This document shows, one piece after another, positions 1-7,890 of a DNA stretch of 17,787 nt; the stretch's first letter is position 1, and the number at the start of each line of letters is the position of its first letter. The translations under genes were made by a program, and so were the position numbers. Source of the DNA: Fusobacterium sp. (GTDB lineage Bacteria > Fusobacteriota > Fusobacteriia > Fusobacteriales > Fusobacteriaceae); the NCBI GenBank assembly GCA_020024855.1, contig JAHHTB010000021.1:1-17787 (forward strand). The letters run 5' to 3'. A model generated the notes under the pieces. That model made no database searches, had not been told where the DNA came from, and was given only the letters and a program-made list of their open reading frames with translations.

Positions 1-240
1 AAATTTTTCTACTTATTTCTCTATATATTTAAATAATTTATGAGATAAAAAATAATAATTTTCTTTATATATTAAAAAAATAAAAAAACTGAATAATATT
101 TTAAAATAGTTAAATGTTTTGCCATATATTCAATAATTGATAATGAAAAACTAACCATCAATTACATATTACCCCCAAAATCTTAAATTAAGGTAGAGGG
201 TTCAATTTTTATAACAAAATCTCAAAAAAATTGAAATTTA
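1..240. other. AT-rich intergenic stretch with no supported gene
   Basis: No start codon with a ribosome binding site and no convincing reading frame is visible on either strand. Two AT-rich inverted repeats can be seen. One is TAATTGAT (134-141) with ATCAATTA (157-164). The other is TTCAATTTTT (201-210) with AAAAATTGAA (226-235). Neither has GC-rich arms or a clean T-tract, so I do not call them terminators. An upstream gene could end in the first 40 bases, but the fragment is too short to support. Confidence 0.5.
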
Positions 241-241
241 T

Positions 242-290
242 AACTAAAAATTAAAGGATTAAATCCTGTAATATACAGAAGTTAATCCTT
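242..290 (-). terminator. Intrinsic terminator of the rsmB-trmR operon
   Basis: Perfect 9-bp arms AAGGATTAA (254-262) and TTAATCCTT (282-290) enclose a second hairpin, CTGTA-ATA-TACAG (266-278). Read on the minus strand, the structure lies 35 bases after the trmR stop codon and is followed by a T-rich run (TTTAATTTTTAG). Position and form fit a rho-independent terminator, although the arms are AT-rich. Confidence 0.6.
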
Positions 291-325
291 ATTAATCAAT
301 AATTAAATTATAAAATATTTAATTA

Positions 326-964
326 CTATATTTTCTTAGAAACTAAACCAATCCCATCTCCAAAAGGTAAAAGAACAAAATTTTCCCCAAATTTCTCATA
401 AAGATATGTTATAAATTCATCTAGTTTTCTCACTATTGTCTTAAATCTTTTTGGATATTCTTTGTATAAATATCCTCTAAACATTATATTATCAATAAAG
501 ATAATGCCATCTTTTTTTAATAATTTGTAAGAATCTTCAAAAAATTCTTTATAATGCCCCTTTGATGCATCAATAAAAACAAAATCAAACTCCTCATCAA
601 GTTTTTTAATCTCCTCTGTTGCATCTCCAAAAATTGCATTTATATTATTTAATCCTGCTTTTTTAAAATTTTCTAGAGCTTCTTTATATCTTACCTCATC
701 AATTTCTATTGTAGTAAGTTTTCCATTATATTTTTCACAAGCTCTTGCCATTAATATTCCTGAATAACCAATAGCAGTTCCCACCTCTAAAATATTAGTT
801 GTCTTATTTATATCAACCATAAATTTAAGATACTCTGCCACCTCTTTTGTTACAATAGGAACATTATTTTCCCTTGCATATTCCTCAAGCTCAAGTATAA
901 GCTCATCTTTTTCTTTTATTTTTCCAACAACATAACTATTTGCTTCTTTTAATTCTTCTAGCAT
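326..964 (-). CDS. trmR: SAM-dependent O-methyltransferase, TrmR-like (tRNA ho5U34 methylation)
   Basis: A 212-residue class I methyltransferase of the O-methyltransferase 3 (COMT-like) family. The SAM-binding motif I is ILEVGTAIGYSGI at residues 58-70, followed by the acidic TTIEID at 84-89. IDASKGHY at 131-138 and IDNI at 157-160 supply the metal-binding and catalytic Asp/Lys/Asn set of this family. Length and motifs match Bacillus TrmR (YrrM), which methylates 5-hydroxyuridine at the tRNA wobble position to give mo5U. That substrate is inferred, since related enzymes methylate small catechols. The ATG lies 7 bases after the rsmB stop, and its Shine-Dalgarno (AGGGGAA) lies inside the last codons of rsmB. 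The two genes are therefore co-transcribed and probably translationally coupled. Pairing an rRNA and a tRNA methyltransferase supports a role in translation. The family is very likely; the exact substrate is moderately likely. Confidence 0.8.
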   Translation of the reverse strand: MLEELKEANSYVVGKIKEKDELILELEEYARENNVPIVTKEVAEYLKFMVDINKTTNILEVGTAIGYSGILMARACEKYNGKLTTIEIDEVRYKEALENFKKAGLNNINAIFGDATEEIKKLDEEFDFVFIDASKGHYKEFFEDSYKLLKKDGIIFIDNIMFRGYLYKEYPKRFKTIVRKLDEFITYLYEKFGENFVLLPFGDGIGLVSKKI

Positions 965-971
965 TTATATT

Positions 972-2273
972 TTATTCCCCTTTTTTTCTAAATTTAATCA
1001 TATAGTAATTATCTAAAATTTCGTCTTTATAATTTATTGTAAAACCACCGAATTCATCAAAATCTCCACCAACATTTTCAGGAATTTCAAATTTTACACT
1101 TTCAAACTGTTGATTATTTTCTAAGAATTTTCTTACATTCCCTGTATTTTCTTCATAAGTTATTGTACAAGTGCTATAAACTAATTCTCCATTCTCTTTT
1201 AAAATCTGACTAGCTGACTCTAAAATTTCATACTGAAGTTTTGAAAGTTCCTCTACATTATCTATTCCTTTACTATATAAAATTTCAGGCTTCTTTCTTA
1301 TTACACCATAACCACTACAAGGAGCATCAACTAAAATCTTATCAAATTTTTTCCCTTGCTCTTTTAATTTTCTAGCATCCATCTTAACTGCTTTTACTAT
1401 ATCAATTCCCATCTTCTCACAATTTTCTTCTATAAGTTTTATTTTGTGAGGGTAAATATCAAGAGCCATAACCTCCCCTTGATTTTCCATAAATTCAGCT
1501 ATAAGAACTGTTTTACTTCCGGGAGCTGCACAAGTATCAAGAACTACCTCATTAGCCTTAGGATTTAACACCTTAACAGAAAGATAAGATGCACCATCTT
1601 GGGCAATTATTTTTCCCTCTTTAAATTCATCTAAATAAAGAACAATTCCTGAATCTAAATAGTAAACACTATCCACTTTCTTCACAATTTTTATATCTAA
1701 TTTTTTAAGTAATTTTTCAAATTTTTCCTCTGAATAAGATAGTTTATTAACCCTTACTGCCATATATGGTATTTTCTTTAGAGATTTTAATACATCTTCT
1801 GCCTTATCATTATAATCCTTTTTAACTTTTTCAAAAAACCATAGAGGATAAGAGTATAGAATATCAAATTTTCCCTCTGCTTTTAGTTTTTCTATCTCCT
1901 CATCTTTTTCTCTACCATAACTTCTTAAAACACCATTTACAAATTTACTAACAGGCACACTAAATTTTTTCTTTGTAAGTTCTGTTGCTTCCCAAACAAC
2001 TCCTCTTTCATCACTTTTCATAAAAGTCATCTGATATATTGAAATTCTAAGAAGATTTCTAAGCCAGTCCTTTTTTATCTCCTTAGTTCTTTTATTTATC
2101 ATCTCATCTATAAATATTTTATTTCTTATTACACCATAAAATATCTCTGTTATAAACCCTCTTTCTTTTTTATCAAGTCTATTATTTTTAAAATATTCAT
2201 TAAGGGCTATATTAGAATATTTTCCATTATCAACTTCTGTTATTAATGAAATTACTCTCTGTTTTATATTCAA
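972..2273 (-). CDS. rsmB: 16S rRNA (cytosine-C5) methyltransferase RsmB
   Basis: A 433-residue enzyme of the NOL1/NOP2/Sun family. RsmB (Sun/Fmu) methylates C967 of 16S rRNA (E. coli numbering) with SAM as donor. The N-terminal ~130 residues form the NusB-like RNA-binding domain typical of RsmB, which separates it from RsmF and other relatives. SAM motif I is LDTCAAPGSKT at 245-255. Motif IV is DAPCSG at 316-321 (Cys319). Motif VI is STCT at 367-370, with Cys369 as the expected nucleophile. Length is normal. The start is TTG at 2271-2273, preceded by AGGAG with a 6-base spacer; the next in-frame Met is near residue 58 and would delete much of the NusB-like domain. It is the first gene of a two-gene operon with the downstream O-methyltransferase, reading away from htpG. 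Confidence 0.95.
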   Translation of the reverse strand: MNIKQRVISLITEVDNGKYSNIALNEYFKNNRLDKKERGFITEIFYGVIRNKIFIDEMINKRTKEIKKDWLRNLLRISIYQMTFMKSDERGVVWEATELTKKKFSVPVSKFVNGVLRSYGREKDEEIEKLKAEGKFDILYSYPLWFFEKVKKDYNDKAEDVLKSLKKIPYMAVRVNKLSYSEEKFEKLLKKLDIKIVKKVDSVYYLDSGIVLYLDEFKEGKIIAQDGASYLSVKVLNPKANEVVLDTCAAPGSKTVLIAEFMENQGEVMALDIYPHKIKLIEENCEKMGIDIVKAVKMDARKLKEQGKKFDKILVDAPCSGYGVIRKKPEILYSKGIDNVEELSKLQYEILESASQILKENGELVYSTCTITYEENTGNVRKFLENNQQFESVKFEIPENVGGDFDEFGGFTINYKDEILDNYYMIKFRKKGE

Positions 2274-2330
2274 AGTTATCTCCTTTTTCTTTTCTATTTT
2301 TTTGATTTTATTTAATTTATTTTTGTATTC

Positions 2331-2359
2331 ATTATACTATATATTTTTACTAATTTAAA
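2331..2359 (-). promoter_or_regulatory. Probable sigma-70 promoter of rsmB-trmR
   Basis: On the minus strand a perfect -10 TATAAT (2331-2336) lies 17 bases from a 4/6 match to the -35 box, TTTAAA (2354-2359). The -10 is about 60 bases upstream of the rsmB TTG. Only the -10 is strong. Confidence 0.5.
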
Positions 2360-2372
2360 GTTATAATTTTTA

Positions 2373-2401
2373 TTGACAGTTTTTAGAATTTGTGATATTT
2401 T
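2373..2401 (+). promoter_or_regulatory. Sigma-70 promoter of htpG
   Basis: A consensus -35 TTGACA (2373-2378), a 17-base spacer and a -10 TATTTT (2396-2401, 4/6 match) place transcription start at about 2407-2409. That is at the left edge of the CIRCE operator. The promoter is back to back with the rsmB promoter. Confidence 0.6.
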
Positions 2402-2405
2402 TATA

Positions 2406-2432
2406 TTAGCAGTTGACCAGAATGAGTGCTAA
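2406..2432 (+). promoter_or_regulatory. CIRCE element (HrcA operator) upstream of htpG
   Basis: TTAGCAGTT at 2406-2414, exactly nine bases, then GAGTGCTAA at 2424-2432. The known CIRCE consensus is TTAGCACTC-N9-GAGTGCTAA. The right half is perfect and the left half matches 7 of 9. It overlaps the predicted transcription start and precedes the AGGAGG ribosome binding site (2438-2443), the usual place for HrcA repression. HrcA binding is inferred from the motif; hrcA itself is not in this window. Confidence 0.85.
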
Positions 2433-2454
2433 AAAATAGGAGGTTATTTTTAAA

Positions 2455-4281
2455 ATGAGAAAACAAACAGAAAACTTTCAAGCTGAAACAAAAGAACTTT
2501 TAAATTTAATGGTTCACTCAATTTATACAAATAAAGAGATATTTTTAAGAGAGCTTATTTCAAATGCTAGTGATGCTATTGACAAAATTAAATTCAAGGC
2601 TCTTACTGACACTAATCTTTTAAAAGATGGAAATGATTTTAAAATCACTTTAACTTCTGATAAAGAAAACAAAACTCTTACTATCTGTGATAATGGTATT
2701 GGTATGACTTTTGAAGAAGTTAATGAAAATATTGGAACTATTGCTAAATCAGGTTCTAAAGCTTTTATTGAAAAATTTAAAGAGGCAAAAGAAAATGCTG
2801 AAATTGATATAATTGGACAATTTGGAGTAGGATTCTATTCTGCTTTTATGGTTGCTGACAAAATTACTCTTTTAACAAAATCACCTTTAAGTGATATTAC
2901 AGTTTTATGGTCATCAAATGGAGATGGATCATATAATATTGAAGAAGTTGAAAATAGTGATGACTTAAAAAGAGGAACAAAAATTATTCTTCATTTAAAA
3001 GAAGATTCTCTTGATTTCTTAGAGGATTACAAAATTTCTTCTCTTGTTAAAAAACATTCAAATTCAATAAAATATCCTATATTCATGGGAGAAGAAAAAC
3101 TAAATGAAGAAAAATCTTTATGGAAAATGGATAAAAAAGATGTAACTGAAGAACAATATAATGAATTTTATAAACATACTTTCTATGACTATGAAGATCC
3201 TCTTCTTCATTTCCATTTCAAAGTTCAAGGTTCATTAGAGTATACTGCTCTTATCTATGTTCCAAAAAGAACACCAATGGATTTCTACACAAGAGATTAC
3301 AAAAGAGGACTACAACTTTATAGCAAAAATGTATTTATAATGGATAAGGCTGAAACTCTTATTCCTGAATACTTTAGTTTTATGAAAGGAGTTGTTGACA
3401 CTGACAACCTTTCTCTAAATATTTCAAGAGAAATTTTACAACAAAATGATGAACTTGAAAAAATTTCTAAAAATATAGAGAAAAAAGTTTCAACTGAACT
3501 TCAAAAATTGATAAAAGATGATAGAGAAAAATATATCACTCTATGGGAAGCATTTGGAAGATCTATTAAATTTGGTGTACAAGATATGTATGGAATTTAT
3601 AAAGATAAATTAAAAGACTTACTTATCTTTAAATCTTCTCTTGAAGATAAATACATTACTTTAAAAGAATATGTTGAAAGAATGAAAGAGGATCAAAAAG
3701 AGATTCTTTATGTTTCAGGGGAAAATATAGAAGTTCTTAAATCTCTACCAAAAATGAAAGTCTTAAAAGAAAAAGGACTTGAAGTTTTATTCCTTACAGA
3801 TAGAATTGATGAATTTACAATAAAAGCTCTTATGGAATATGATGGAAAACAATTTAAGTCTATAAATGCCTCTGATTTTGAAATAGATGATGATAAAACT
3901 AAAGAGGAAAAAGAAAATCTTTCTAAAGAAAACAAACCTCTTCTTGAAAGAATTAAAAATCTTCTAGGAGAAAAAATTGTTGAAGTAAGACTTAATAATA
4001 ATCTTGGAAATGGAGCAGCGGGACTTTCATCAAAAGGAGAAATCTCTCTTGAAATGGAAAAAACTCTTTCTGAAATTCCAGGAAACGAAAATATAAAAGC
4101 TGAAAAAATATTAGAAATAAATCCAAATCACCCTATGTTTGAAAAAATTAAAACTAGTGATGATGAAACTCTTAAAGATTTAACTTATATTCTTTATAAT
4201 GAGTCTTTAATGATTGAGGGATTTGCAATGGAAAATCCTGTTGAGTTTGCTGAAAAAGTAAATAAGATTCTTTCTAAATAA
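2455..4281 (+). CDS. htpG: Molecular chaperone HtpG (bacterial Hsp90)
   Basis: A 608-residue cytosolic ATP-dependent chaperone that acts as a homodimer and remodels client proteins, usually with DnaK. The N-terminal GHKL ATPase domain (about 1-210) carries ELISNASDA (33-41, with Glu33, Asn37 and Asp40), DNGIGM (79-84), GTIAKSG (94-100) and the lid motif GQFGVGFYSAFMV (121-133). The middle domain has NISREILQQN at 322-331, whose Arg325 contacts the ATP gamma-phosphate in this family. The C-terminal dimerisation domain follows. It ends ILSK without the eukaryotic MEEVD tail, as expected for bacteria, and length is close to E. coli HtpG. The ATG has AGGAGG 11 bases upstream. It is monocistronic, with its own promoter, a CIRCE operator and a strong terminator, so heat-shock control by HrcA is likely. 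Confidence 0.98.
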   Translation: MRKQTENFQAETKELLNLMVHSIYTNKEIFLRELISNASDAIDKIKFKALTDTNLLKDGNDFKITLTSDKENKTLTICDNGIGMTFEEVNENIGTIAKSGSKAFIEKFKEAKENAEIDIIGQFGVGFYSAFMVADKITLLTKSPLSDITVLWSSNGDGSYNIEEVENSDDLKRGTKIILHLKEDSLDFLEDYKISSLVKKHSNSIKYPIFMGEEKLNEEKSLWKMDKKDVTEEQYNEFYKHTFYDYEDPLLHFHFKVQGSLEYTALIYVPKRTPMDFYTRDYKRGLQLYSKNVFIMDKAETLIPEYFSFMKGVVDTDNLSLNISREILQQNDELEKISKNIEKKVSTELQKLIKDDREKYITLWEAFGRSIKFGVQDMYGIYKDKLKDLLIFKSSLEDKYITLKEYVERMKEDQKEILYVSGENIEVLKSLPKMKVLKEKGLEVLFLTDRIDEFTIKALMEYDGKQFKSINASDFEIDDDKTKEEKENLSKENKPLLERIKNLLGEKIVEVRLNNNLGNGAAGLSSKGEISLEMEKTLSEIPGNENIKAEKILEINPNHPMFEKIKTSDDETLKDLTYILYNESLMIEGFAMENPVEFAEKVNKILSK

Positions 4282-4300
4282 TCACTTAGTTAGAATAACA

Positions 4301-4339
4301 AAAAAGCTACTACAAATTTTTGGTTTGTAGTAGCTTTTT
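4301..4339. terminator. Bidirectional intrinsic terminator (htpG / RND efflux operon)
   Basis: A perfect 16-bp inverted repeat, AAAAAGCTACTACAAA (4301-4316) and TTTGTAGTAGCTTTTT (4324-4339), with a 7-base loop. The right arm ends in a T-run used by htpG. The left arm gives a T-run on the minus strand 3 bases after the stop codon of the small efflux-associated gene. It serves both convergent transcripts. Confidence 0.93.
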
Positions 4340-4342
4340 CTT

Positions 4343-4735
4343 TTATTTTGTATACTTCTTTTTTAATTTTTCAAGAAGTTTTTCATCAACTTCAATATCT
4401 TCAAAATAAACTCTAGGAATTACCCTGTCAAGAGGAAGAATACCTATTGACATTACTATTCCTTCAGGTAAAGACATTCTAAATGTTTTTAAATATTTAA
4501 GCATTTTATCAACTTCTGTACTTGGAACACTAAGCATAAATATACAATCCGTTCCAGGCCATACTGTTGTATTTTTATGTTTTATTTTATCACTCCACAC
4601 TGTTTCTATTTTTCTTTGCACAGCATAGTAATAAAATCTTATTTCCTCAAAAAACTCTTCTAACCTAGATTTTTGTGCTTCATTAATATAGACCATAATT
4701 AATTTAAAATCACAATAAAATTCATTATTTGACAT
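4343..4735 (-). CDS. PG0541-type transporter-associated protein, possible PII/ferredoxin-like fold
   Basis: A 130-residue soluble protein with no signal peptide or membrane segment. The order of hydrophobic strands and amphipathic helices suggests a beta-alpha-beta-beta-alpha-beta ferredoxin-like (PII/CutA-like) fold: strand FKLIMVYI near residue 10, helix near 18-32, strand near 33-40, strand TDCIFMLSVP, helix STEVDKMLKYLKTF, strand GIVMSIGILP. It resembles, from memory, the small protein following an RND pump in Porphyromonas gingivalis (PG0541, after PG0538-0540), and it has the same place here, 43 bases after the pump gene and last in the operon. A cytosolic regulatory or trimeric partner of the pump is an inference; no function is established to my knowledge. 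The ribosome binding site includes a G6 run four to five bases from the ATG. Confidence 0.7.
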   Translation of the reverse strand: MSNNEFYCDFKLIMVYINEAQKSRLEEFFEEIRFYYYAVQRKIETVWSDKIKHKNTTVWPGTDCIFMLSVPSTEVDKMLKYLKTFRMSLPEGIVMSIGILPLDRVIPRVYFEDIEVDEKLLEKLKKKYTK

Positions 4736-4778
4736 TTTGCTCCCCCCTTTATGAGTATCCTTATTTAATTATTCTAAA

Positions 4779-7700
4779 TTAATTACCTTTTTCCTTTTTT
4801 TTAGGAAGCATTGACATTAATTTTTTGAAAATTTTCTTTATAAATCTCATAATAGCATTATTCATATCTTCTACAAGTGTATAGAAAATAGGAATTACAA
4901 CAAGTGTTAGAAGTGTTGAAAATGCTAATCCAAACATTGTTGTGATAGCCATTCCTCTATAAATCTCTGAACCTTCTCCGATTCCAAGTGATAGAGGTAA
5001 CATACCAAATACTGTTGTCATTGTAGTCATAAGTATAGGTCTAAGTCTTGTTCTACATGATTCAATAACAGCTTCTTCTCTGTCACTTCCTCTCTCCCTC
5101 ATCATCTTAATGAAGTCAATAAGAACAATGGCATTATTAACAACTATTCCTGCAAGCATTATTACCCCAATCATAACCATTATATCTATTGGTTGATTTG
5201 TAACAATAAGTCCAAATACAACCCCAATAAGAGCAAGTGGAATTGAACCTATAATAATTACAGGGAATACAAAGTTTTCAAACTGAGAAGCAAGTAAAGC
5301 ATAGATAAGGAATATTGATATTGCAAGAGACATTCCTAATTGGCTTGTAGCATCTGCTAATTTTTCAGATTCTCCTCCCCATTTATATGAAATGTAACTT
5401 GGTGGATTTATCTCTTCAAAAGATTTTTTCAATTCTTTCTGAATATTTCCAAGTCCTACTCCTCCATCATTTGCTGAAACTGACACACTATAAATTCTAT
5501 CTGTTTTGTTAATTTCAGGAGAACCTTCTGCCATTTGTATTGTTGCTAAGTCTGATACTTTTACAAATTGATTAGGTCCTATTTTTATATTAAGGTTAGA
5601 TAAGTCACTTATATCCTCTCTTTTATTCTTAGGAAGTCTTATTAAAACATCAATTTCTTCTGTTCCTGTTTTAACAGTTAAAGTATCTCCTCTGTTTCCT
5701 CCAAGAATAAAGTAACTTATTGTTTGTCCAACTTCAACAGGATTTATTCCATAACTTCTTATTTTTTCTCTATCAAGTACTACTCTTGCTTCAGGGTTAC
5801 CAGCATCAACTGTTGAAGTAACGTCAACAGCCCCAGGATATTTTACAAGTTTGTCCATTACTTTCTTACCAATTACCTTTAACTCATCAAGGTTTGGTCC
5901 AAGTATCTGAAATTCAACTGCTCTTTGAGCTGAACGCATTTGGAAACTTTCAGAAAGGTTTACTCTCACTCCTGGTATTTTTTCAACCTGTGGTCTAATT
6001 TTACTTATAACTTCAAATACAGATATATCTCTTGTATCCTTTTTACCAATTTCAACGTTTACTGCAACAGTATCATTTGTTAACATACTAAAGTAAAGTT
6101 GTGTACTTTCATCTTTCTTTACAATATTTTCAATCTGTTCTGCAATTTTTTCAGCTTTTCTAATATCAACACCTTTTCCAAGTTCTGCAACAACTGAATA
6201 TCTACCTTGGTCTTGTTTTGGCATAAATTCCATTCTCAAAAATCTTGTTCCAACTGTCATTGTAAATATAAATAGAGCTATTGGAATAAGTATTGTTTTT
6301 ACTCTATGTTTTACAGCCCAGTTTATAAGTACCATATATTTATCTTTTACTTTTCCAAAGATTTTTCCTTCTTTTGTAATATTTTGTTTATTTGTAAGGA
6401 ATCTACTTGCAATCATTGGCATTAATGTAAGAGATACTATAAGTGCTGCTAGGTTTGAGAAGATAATTGAGAATGATAAATCTCTAAATATCTCTCTTGC
6501 TATTCCTGGTATAAATAGAATAGGAATAAATACGACCATTGTTGTAAGTGATGAGGCTATAACTGACATTGTAACTTCTGTTGTACCATCATCTGCTGCT
6601 GCCATAACAGGAGATTTTAATTCTGTCATATGTCTATAAATATTATCTATAACAACAACCGAGTTGTCAGTAAGCATTCCAACCCCTAGAGATAATCCCA
6701 TAAGTGAAATAAGGTTTAAACTTGTTCCATTTAATGAAAGGAATGCAAATGTAAATATTACTGATACTGGTAGAGCTATTGAAATAAGTATTGTTGCTCT
6801 CATATTTTTTAAGAATAAAAGTAGAACTATTGTAGCAAGTATTAAGGCTTGAATAGCACTCGATGCAATACTTGAAATAGATGTTATGATATCTGTTGAA
6901 GTGTCAAGAAGAACTTTAAATTCTGTTCCTGGTGGCATAACAGATTTAACATCTTTTAATACTTTTTCAGCACCTTTATTTAAGTCTATTGTACTTCCAT
7001 CTGCTGCTTTTTCTATTGCAAGCATGATATTTTCTTTTCCATTAAAATATCCAATGTCTGTTGGGTCCTCTGTTGTAAGAATTACATCAGCCACATCTTT
7101 TACTCTTAATGTGTTACCATTACTTCTTAAAATAATATTCTCTATCTGATCTATAAAATTTGTTTCCCCCATAAATCTTGCAACTATTCTTTTATCTCCA
7201 GTGTCTAGTGTTCCAAGTGGAATACTTCTACTAGATACTCCAATTAAATTATAAAGTTCCATAGGAGACATTCCAAAGGCTGCAAGTTTATCCCCATTAA
7301 CTTGAAGTTGAATTTGTTTTTCTGGTGTACCAGAAATTTTTACCTCTCCAATACCTTTTAAACTTTCTAATCTTGGTTTAACATAGTTTTCAATAGCTGT
7401 GTTAAGCTCCATTCTTGATGCCCCTGTTACAGAAACAATCATTGTTAAGTTTCCAACTCCAGCCTCAACTTTTTTTACTATTGGTGTGTCAGAATCTGCT
7501 GGAAGGTCATTTGTAAGTCTTGAAACTTCTCTTTGAATATCTGTAACTTTATCATCTGCATCAACTCCATAGTTAAACTGTACAACAACTGTTGACTGTC
7601 CATATTGTGAAGTTGATTCTATTTTTTTAATTCCCTCTACGTTAGGTAATACTTCTTCTATTTTTTTTGTAATCTGTGTTTCTACGTCCTCTGGTACTGC

Positions 7701-7859
7701 TCCATTCCACATTGTTCTTACTGTTACAACTGGAATATTCATATTAGGAAGCATCTCAGACTTCATTGAAAACATTGCTATAAGTCCTATGAACATCATA
7801 GAAACCATAAGCATTGTAGTTGCAACTGGTCTACGTATTGATAATCCTGCTAATGTCAT
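4779..7859 (-). CDS. RND efflux pump, inner-membrane permease (AcrB/HAE family)
   Basis: A 1026-residue proton-driven exporter of the resistance-nodulation-division superfamily, working as a trimer with the adaptor and TolC-like channel encoded just upstream. The first transmembrane helix follows LSIRRPVATTM (residues 6-16). Two large periplasmic loops (about 35-330 and 545-835) and two sets of six helices are visible. Conserved RND elements include the TM4 segment GVGMLTDNSVVVIDNI (392-407) and, in TM10, VVNNAIVLID (906-915). Compared with AcrB, Asp407 is kept (Asp398) but Asp408 is Asn399, and the Lys940 position is Asn. These substitutions resemble the SwrC/YerP-like branch, so they are probably family traits. 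The substrate (drugs, bile acids or lipids) cannot be read from sequence. The ATG has GAGGTG 9 bases upstream and follows the adaptor stop by 31 bases. Confidence 0.95.
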   Translation of the reverse strand: MTLAGLSIRRPVATTMLMVSMMFIGLIAMFSMKSEMLPNMNIPVVTVRTMWNGAVPEDVETQITKKIEEVLPNVEGIKKIESTSQYGQSTVVVQFNYGVDADDKVTDIQREVSRLTNDLPADSDTPIVKKVEAGVGNLTMIVSVTGASRMELNTAIENYVKPRLESLKGIGEVKISGTPEKQIQLQVNGDKLAAFGMSPMELYNLIGVSSRSIPLGTLDTGDKRIVARFMGETNFIDQIENIILRSNGNTLRVKDVADVILTTEDPTDIGYFNGKENIMLAIEKAADGSTIDLNKGAEKVLKDVKSVMPPGTEFKVLLDTSTDIITSISSIASSAIQALILATIVLLLFLKNMRATILISIALPVSVIFTFAFLSLNGTSLNLISLMGLSLGVGMLTDNSVVVIDNIYRHMTELKSPVMAAADDGTTEVTMSVIASSLTTMVVFIPILFIPGIAREIFRDLSFSIIFSNLAALIVSLTLMPMIASRFLTNKQNITKEGKIFGKVKDKYMVLINWAVKHRVKTILIPIALFIFTMTVGTRFLRMEFMPKQDQGRYSVVAELGKGVDIRKAEKIAEQIENIVKKDESTQLYFSMLTNDTVAVNVEIGKKDTRDISVFEVISKIRPQVEKIPGVRVNLSESFQMRSAQRAVEFQILGPNLDELKVIGKKVMDKLVKYPGAVDVTSTVDAGNPEARVVLDREKIRSYGINPVEVGQTISYFILGGNRGDTLTVKTGTEEIDVLIRLPKNKREDISDLSNLNIKIGPNQFVKVSDLATIQMAEGSPEINKTDRIYSVSVSANDGGVGLGNIQKELKKSFEEINPPSYISYKWGGESEKLADATSQLGMSLAISIFLIYALLASQFENFVFPVIIIGSIPLALIGVVFGLIVTNQPIDIMVMIGVIMLAGIVVNNAIVLIDFIKMMRERGSDREEAVIESCRTRLRPILMTTMTTVFGMLPLSLGIGEGSEIYRGMAITTMFGLAFSTLLTLVVIPIFYTLVEDMNNAIMRFIKKIFKKLMSMLPKKKEKGN

Positions 7860-7890
7860 TTATATTTTCACCTCGTTAATTACTCTTAGA

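Noticed and set aside
190..210. GGTTCAA preceded by GAGG, resembling a tRNA T-arm
   Set aside because: No complementary 3' side of the arm, no acceptor stem and no other tRNA arms nearby; chance resemblance.
2413..2418. TTGACC as a second -35 box for htpG
   Set aside because: It lies inside the CIRCE spacer and only about 40 bases before the ATG, with no -10 at a proper distance before the ribosome binding site.
3708..3935. Open frame antisense to htpG
   Set aside because: Shadow of the AT-rich htpG coding strand; no ribosome binding site and low-complexity Ser/Phe composition.
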